DNA of 9,373 bases from Peptoniphilaceae bacterium. Its GTDB lineage: Bacteria > Bacillota > Clostridia > Tissierellales > Peptoniphilaceae. Every line of letters begins with the position of its first letter. Position 1 is the stretch's first letter. Shown in pieces: positions 7,169 to 9,373 of the stretch. The notes under the pieces were generated by a model. It did not search any database. It was not told where the DNA came from and saw only the letters and a list, made by a program, of their open reading frames with translations. A program made the translations under genes and the position numbers. The stretch lies in assembly GCA_029983595.1 (NCBI GenBank), contig JASBZD010000046.1:1-9373 (forward strand), in the 5' to 3' direction.

Positions 7169-7927
7169 ATGATTAAAGATTATTGGGTAAATGCAACTGA
7201 AAACTTTAGTAAAAACACTGAAAAGCAGTTTAATAGCCATGAAGCTATAAAATGGGCTGATTTTATATTAAATGAAATAAAAGAATTAGAAGAACCTATA
7301 GAGATCCTAGATATTGGAACAGGAGCAGGATTCTTCCCTTTAATATTATCCTCAGAAACTAGACATGTAATAGGCATTGATTTAACAGAAACCATGATAG
7401 AAGAGGCTTCAAATAAAATAAAAAAATATAAAGTAAACTCAGATGTTTTAGTAATGGATGCCCAAGATACATCTTTTAAGGACAATTCATTTGATATAAT
7501 AATTTGCAGAAATTTAGTATGGACTCTTCCTGATCCTATCAAGGCATATAAAGAATGGAATAGGATACTTAAAAAAGATGGACTACTATTAATTTTTGAT
7601 GGTTCATGGTATATCCATCATTATGACGAAGAACATAAAAAAATATTTAATAAAAAAAGAAAAGAAATGGAAAATTTAGGAGTTGAGGTTTATTTATATG
7701 GTGATAAGGAAACCAGACCTGATGATTATAATCTAATGCTAGAGACTTATTTAAAAGATAAATATAGGCCAGAATGGGATGTTAAAAACCTTACTGAATT
7801 AGGATTTGATATTGAAAAAGTTTTAGAAGAATATATGGACGTTATGTTCGAAAAAGATTATAGAGCAAAACAAGGAATGATTGCACCATTATTTTTTATA
7901 AAAGCAAAAAAAATCAAAGCACTTTAG
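7169..7927 (+). CDS. Class I SAM-dependent methyltransferase (Methyltransf_11 type)
   Basis: This 252-residue soluble enzyme should transfer a methyl group from S-adenosylmethionine to an unknown small molecule. The Rossmann core is clear: motif I ILDIGTGAGF (46-55), the ribose-binding acidic residue D71 in VIGIDLTETMI, D97 in VMDAQD, motif IV DIIICRNLVWTLPDP (109-123), and RILKKDGLLLIFDGSWY. The tail (about 150-252) is charged and probably makes the substrate lid. It has no transmembrane segment or signal peptide. It is divergent from the cobalamin uptake operon and bracketed with it by identical terminators, which suggests, without proving, a role linked to corrinoid or metal-chelate use. 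Its last codons, GCA CTT TAG, lie in the left arm of the shared terminator hairpin. The family is certain. The substrate is unknown, and it could be an unrelated small-molecule methylase. Confidence 0.9.
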   Translation: MIKDYWVNATENFSKNTEKQFNSHEAIKWADFILNEIKELEEPIEILDIGTGAGFFPLILSSETRHVIGIDLTETMIEEASNKIKKYKVNSDVLVMDAQDTSFKDNSFDIIICRNLVWTLPDPIKAYKEWNRILKKDGLLLIFDGSWYIHHYDEEHKKIFNKKRKEMENLGVEVYLYGDKETRPDDYNLMLETYLKDKYRPEWDVKNLTELGFDIEKVLEEYMDVMFEKDYRAKQGMIAPLFFIKAKKIKAL

Positions 7928-7948
7928 AAAAATCTAAAGTGCTTTTTT
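7918..7948 (+). terminator. Bidirectional terminator (repeat copy 2) shared by convergent genes
   Basis: The stem AGCACTTTAGA (7918-7928) with TCTAAAGTGCT (7933-7943) and an AAAA loop is followed by T residues to 7948. On the - strand the exit is TTTGATTTTTTTT, also terminator-like. The TAG of the methyltransferase (7925-7927) lies in one arm and the TAG of the aminotransferase (7936-7934) in the other. It is identical over 31 nt to the unit at 3713-3743. Confidence 0.93.
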
Positions 7949-8758
7949 ATGATCATCTACATATTCTTTTTTTAAATTCTCATATCCTTCGATAACGCTT
8001 TTTATTAGCTCATTTTCTGAACTATCTAATTCTATGGATTCAATATATTTTATAGGTGTTACTTCTACTGTGCTTCCTGTAAAAAACGCACCGTCTATTT
8101 CTATAAGTTCATAGTCATGGATTATTCTATTTTCTACTTCTATACCCAGATTAGAAAATACTTCATTTATTTTCTTTCTAGTAATCCCCTTTAAAACTCT
8201 ATCATCTGGAGCTGTTATTACTCTATCTTTCATTGTAAAAAATAGATTTGAGCGTCCACCTTCTAAAAGTTCGCCATCCTCAGTTCTTAGAATTACTTCA
8301 AATGAGTTAGTTTCCATTAAGTATTTAGATACTTCAGATTTATAGTTAGATCTTAAAATCTTTTGGTTTGGATTTTCTCTCTCATAATCAAAAATTGAAG
8401 CTTTTACGCCATTTTTTATATCTTCATCAGTCGGCATCCTATCCCAAAATTCATATACAACATAATTCTCATCTGAAATAACGACTTTTATTAAAGATTT
8501 TTCGATTTCATTTAGTTTAATAAGTTTTAAAATATCATCAAGTATATTATCTAGCGAAACTTTTAATTCTCTGCCAGATGCTTTAAATGTATCCTCTATT
8601 CTCTTTAGATGGTCCTCATAAAAAAGTGGAAAACTATTATAAATATTTAATACTGCATAGACTGAATTATCAGAAATGGAAGAAAAAGCCTCAGTATCTT
8701 CGCATTTTTCTACATCTCCATTAAATATTAAATTTTTTCCTACTGCTTCGATTACCAT
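7934..8758 (-). CDS. Class IV PLP-dependent aminotransferase (branched-chain / aminodeoxychorismate lyase-like)
   Basis: This 274-residue cytoplasmic enzyme has the fold of branched-chain and D-amino acid aminotransferases and aminodeoxychorismate lyase. Family features are VYAVLNIYNSFPLFYEDHLKRI (33-54, with H50 and R53), GELLEGGRSNLFF with E166 (which contacts the PLP ring nitrogen in the family), APDDRVLKGITR, and the late FFTGSTVEVTPI. The catalytic lysine should be in QKILRSNYKSEV. K133 or K140 are candidates, but the spacing to N-Y differs from the usual K-x-x-N, so the exact residue is unclear. Substrate cannot be assigned. AGGAGG at 8768-8763 lies four bases before the ATG. It follows the cardiolipin synthase gene by 18 bp in a probable operon. 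Its C-terminal Ala-Leu-stop is encoded by the terminator arm. Confidence 0.88.
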   Translation of the reverse strand: MVIEAVGKNLIFNGDVEKCEDTEAFSSISDNSVYAVLNIYNSFPLFYEDHLKRIEDTFKASGRELKVSLDNILDDILKLIKLNEIEKSLIKVVISDENYVVYEFWDRMPTDEDIKNGVKASIFDYERENPNQKILRSNYKSEVSKYLMETNSFEVILRTEDGELLEGGRSNLFFTMKDRVITAPDDRVLKGITRKKINEVFSNLGIEVENRIIHDYELIEIDGAFFTGSTVEVTPIKYIESIELDSSENELIKSVIEGYENLKKEYVDDHKKAL

Positions 8759-8776
8759 ATTGCCTCCTAAATATAT

Positions 8777-9373
8777 CTAAAGTAGTGGAGATAATAATCT
8801 AGATATAGATTCACTAATCCTTTTTATTGTAGGTCTATTTTTATAATCTATAAAAGTATATTTCTCACAATTTAAGATATCTTCATCAAATTGTCTTGCA
8901 TTTTCATGATTTACTTCAAAATCAAATATAAATGCATTTACTTCAAAATTTAACCCAAATGACCTTACATCAAAGTTGGTCGTCCCAACCGTAGTAATAT
9001 AATCGTCCACTAAAATCATTTTAGAATGTAAAAATCCTTCATTTTTGTAGTAATAAACTTTCGCCCCATGTTCTAAAAGCTGCCCTAAATAACTTCTAGA
9101 TGCACTTACTACAAATGGATGGTCTGGTTTTTTTGGAACCATAATTCTCACATCAACACCCGAATAACAAGCCATTATTAAAGACTTCATAAGTCCATCA
9201 TCTGGCACAAAATATGGAGTCTGGATATATATTCTATGCTTTGCTAGATTTATCATCTTTTGGAAACCATCTCTAATCTGCTCAAGCTCTGATTCTGGCC
9301 CTGAAGATACAATAGAGACAGCTACATTTTGATTATCGTCTAGTTCTTCTACATAAGTCTGATATGCCCCAGC
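8777..9373 (-). CDS. cls: Cardiolipin synthase, C-terminal part (5'-truncated by window edge)
   Basis: The frame is open from the right edge to the TAG at 8779-8777, giving 198 residues of a protein that is usually about 480-510. The methionine at 9256 is internal: homologous sequence (VAVSIVSSGPESELEQIR) precedes it. The enzyme is membrane-associated and joins two phosphatidylglycerols to make cardiolipin. Visible are AKHRIYIQTPYFVPDD, the linking region VDVRIMVPKKPDHP and the second phospholipase D HKD motif HSKMILVDDYITTVGTTNFDVRS, with H116, K118 and D123 of the fragment. The end, RISESISRLLSPLL, is typical of the family. The N-terminal helices and first HKD motif lie off the window. It is followed 18 bp later by the aminotransferase gene, with no terminator between them. 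Confidence 0.95.
   Translation of the reverse strand, partial: AGAYQTYVEELDDNQNVAVSIVSSGPESELEQIRDGFQKMINLAKHRIYIQTPYFVPDDGLMKSLIMACYSGVDVRIMVPKKPDHPFVVSASRSYLGQLLEHGAKVYYYKNEGFLHSKMILVDDYITTVGTTNFDVRSFGLNFEVNAFIFDFEVNHENARQFDEDILNCEKYTFIDYKNRPTIKRISESISRLLSPLL

Noticed and set aside
7180..7542. 120-codon - strand open frame
   Set aside because: It is an antisense shadow of the methyltransferase Rossmann core, whose motifs are unambiguous on the + strand.

Overview
This is an AT-rich window of ordinary chromosomal character. Codons rich in A and T, AAGGAG-type ribosome binding sites, TTGACA/TATAAT promoters, a Gram-positive style lipoprotein and FecCD-type ABC genes suggest a low-GC Bacillota (Firmicutes), plausibly an anaerobic Clostridia/Tissierellia-type organism. 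The genus cannot be fixed from the sequence alone. No phage, insertion sequence, CRISPR array, tRNA or rRNA was seen.

Left block (1-3743, + strand): the C-terminal three quarters of a MATE-family multidrug/Na+ antiporter runs in from the left edge. It overlaps by an ATGA junction with a YprB/MrfB-like DEDD exonuclease gene. A short intergenic gap with an extended -10 promoter then leads to argS (arginyl-tRNA synthetase), which uses a TTG start. A strong bidirectional hairpin terminator closes the block.

Centre block (3745-about 7027, - strand): a three-gene vitamin B12 uptake operon, in transcription order membrane permease, ATPase and lipoprotein binding protein. It is headed by a sigma-A-type promoter and a cobalamin riboswitch. 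The riboswitch identifies the substrate, since the transporter family alone would fit iron-siderophore or heme uptake equally well. A Rho-independent terminator lies between the aptamer and the permease. It sits inside the longest possible permease reading frame, so the real start is almost certainly the ATG at 6747 and not the TTG at 6810. A 7-nt perfect complement between the 5' arm of the riboswitch's last hairpin and the loop of this terminator gives a simple model: B12 docks the kissing loop, the antiterminator is lost and transcription stops.

Right block: a class I SAM-dependent methyltransferase is transcribed divergently from the B12 operon, from its own good promoter (7169-7927, +). 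It converges on a - strand pair, cardiolipin synthase (running in from the right edge) followed by a class IV PLP aminotransferase. The convergent genes share one hairpin terminator whose two arms carry both stop codons. That hairpin, including loop and T-tail, is identical over 31 nt to the one after argS. The B12 operon plus methyltransferase is therefore a roughly 4.2-kb module bracketed by identical terminators.

I do not see a clearly new system. The points most worth following are the riboswitch expression platform, the duplicated terminator that brackets the module, and the possible functional link between the methyltransferase and corrinoid uptake.
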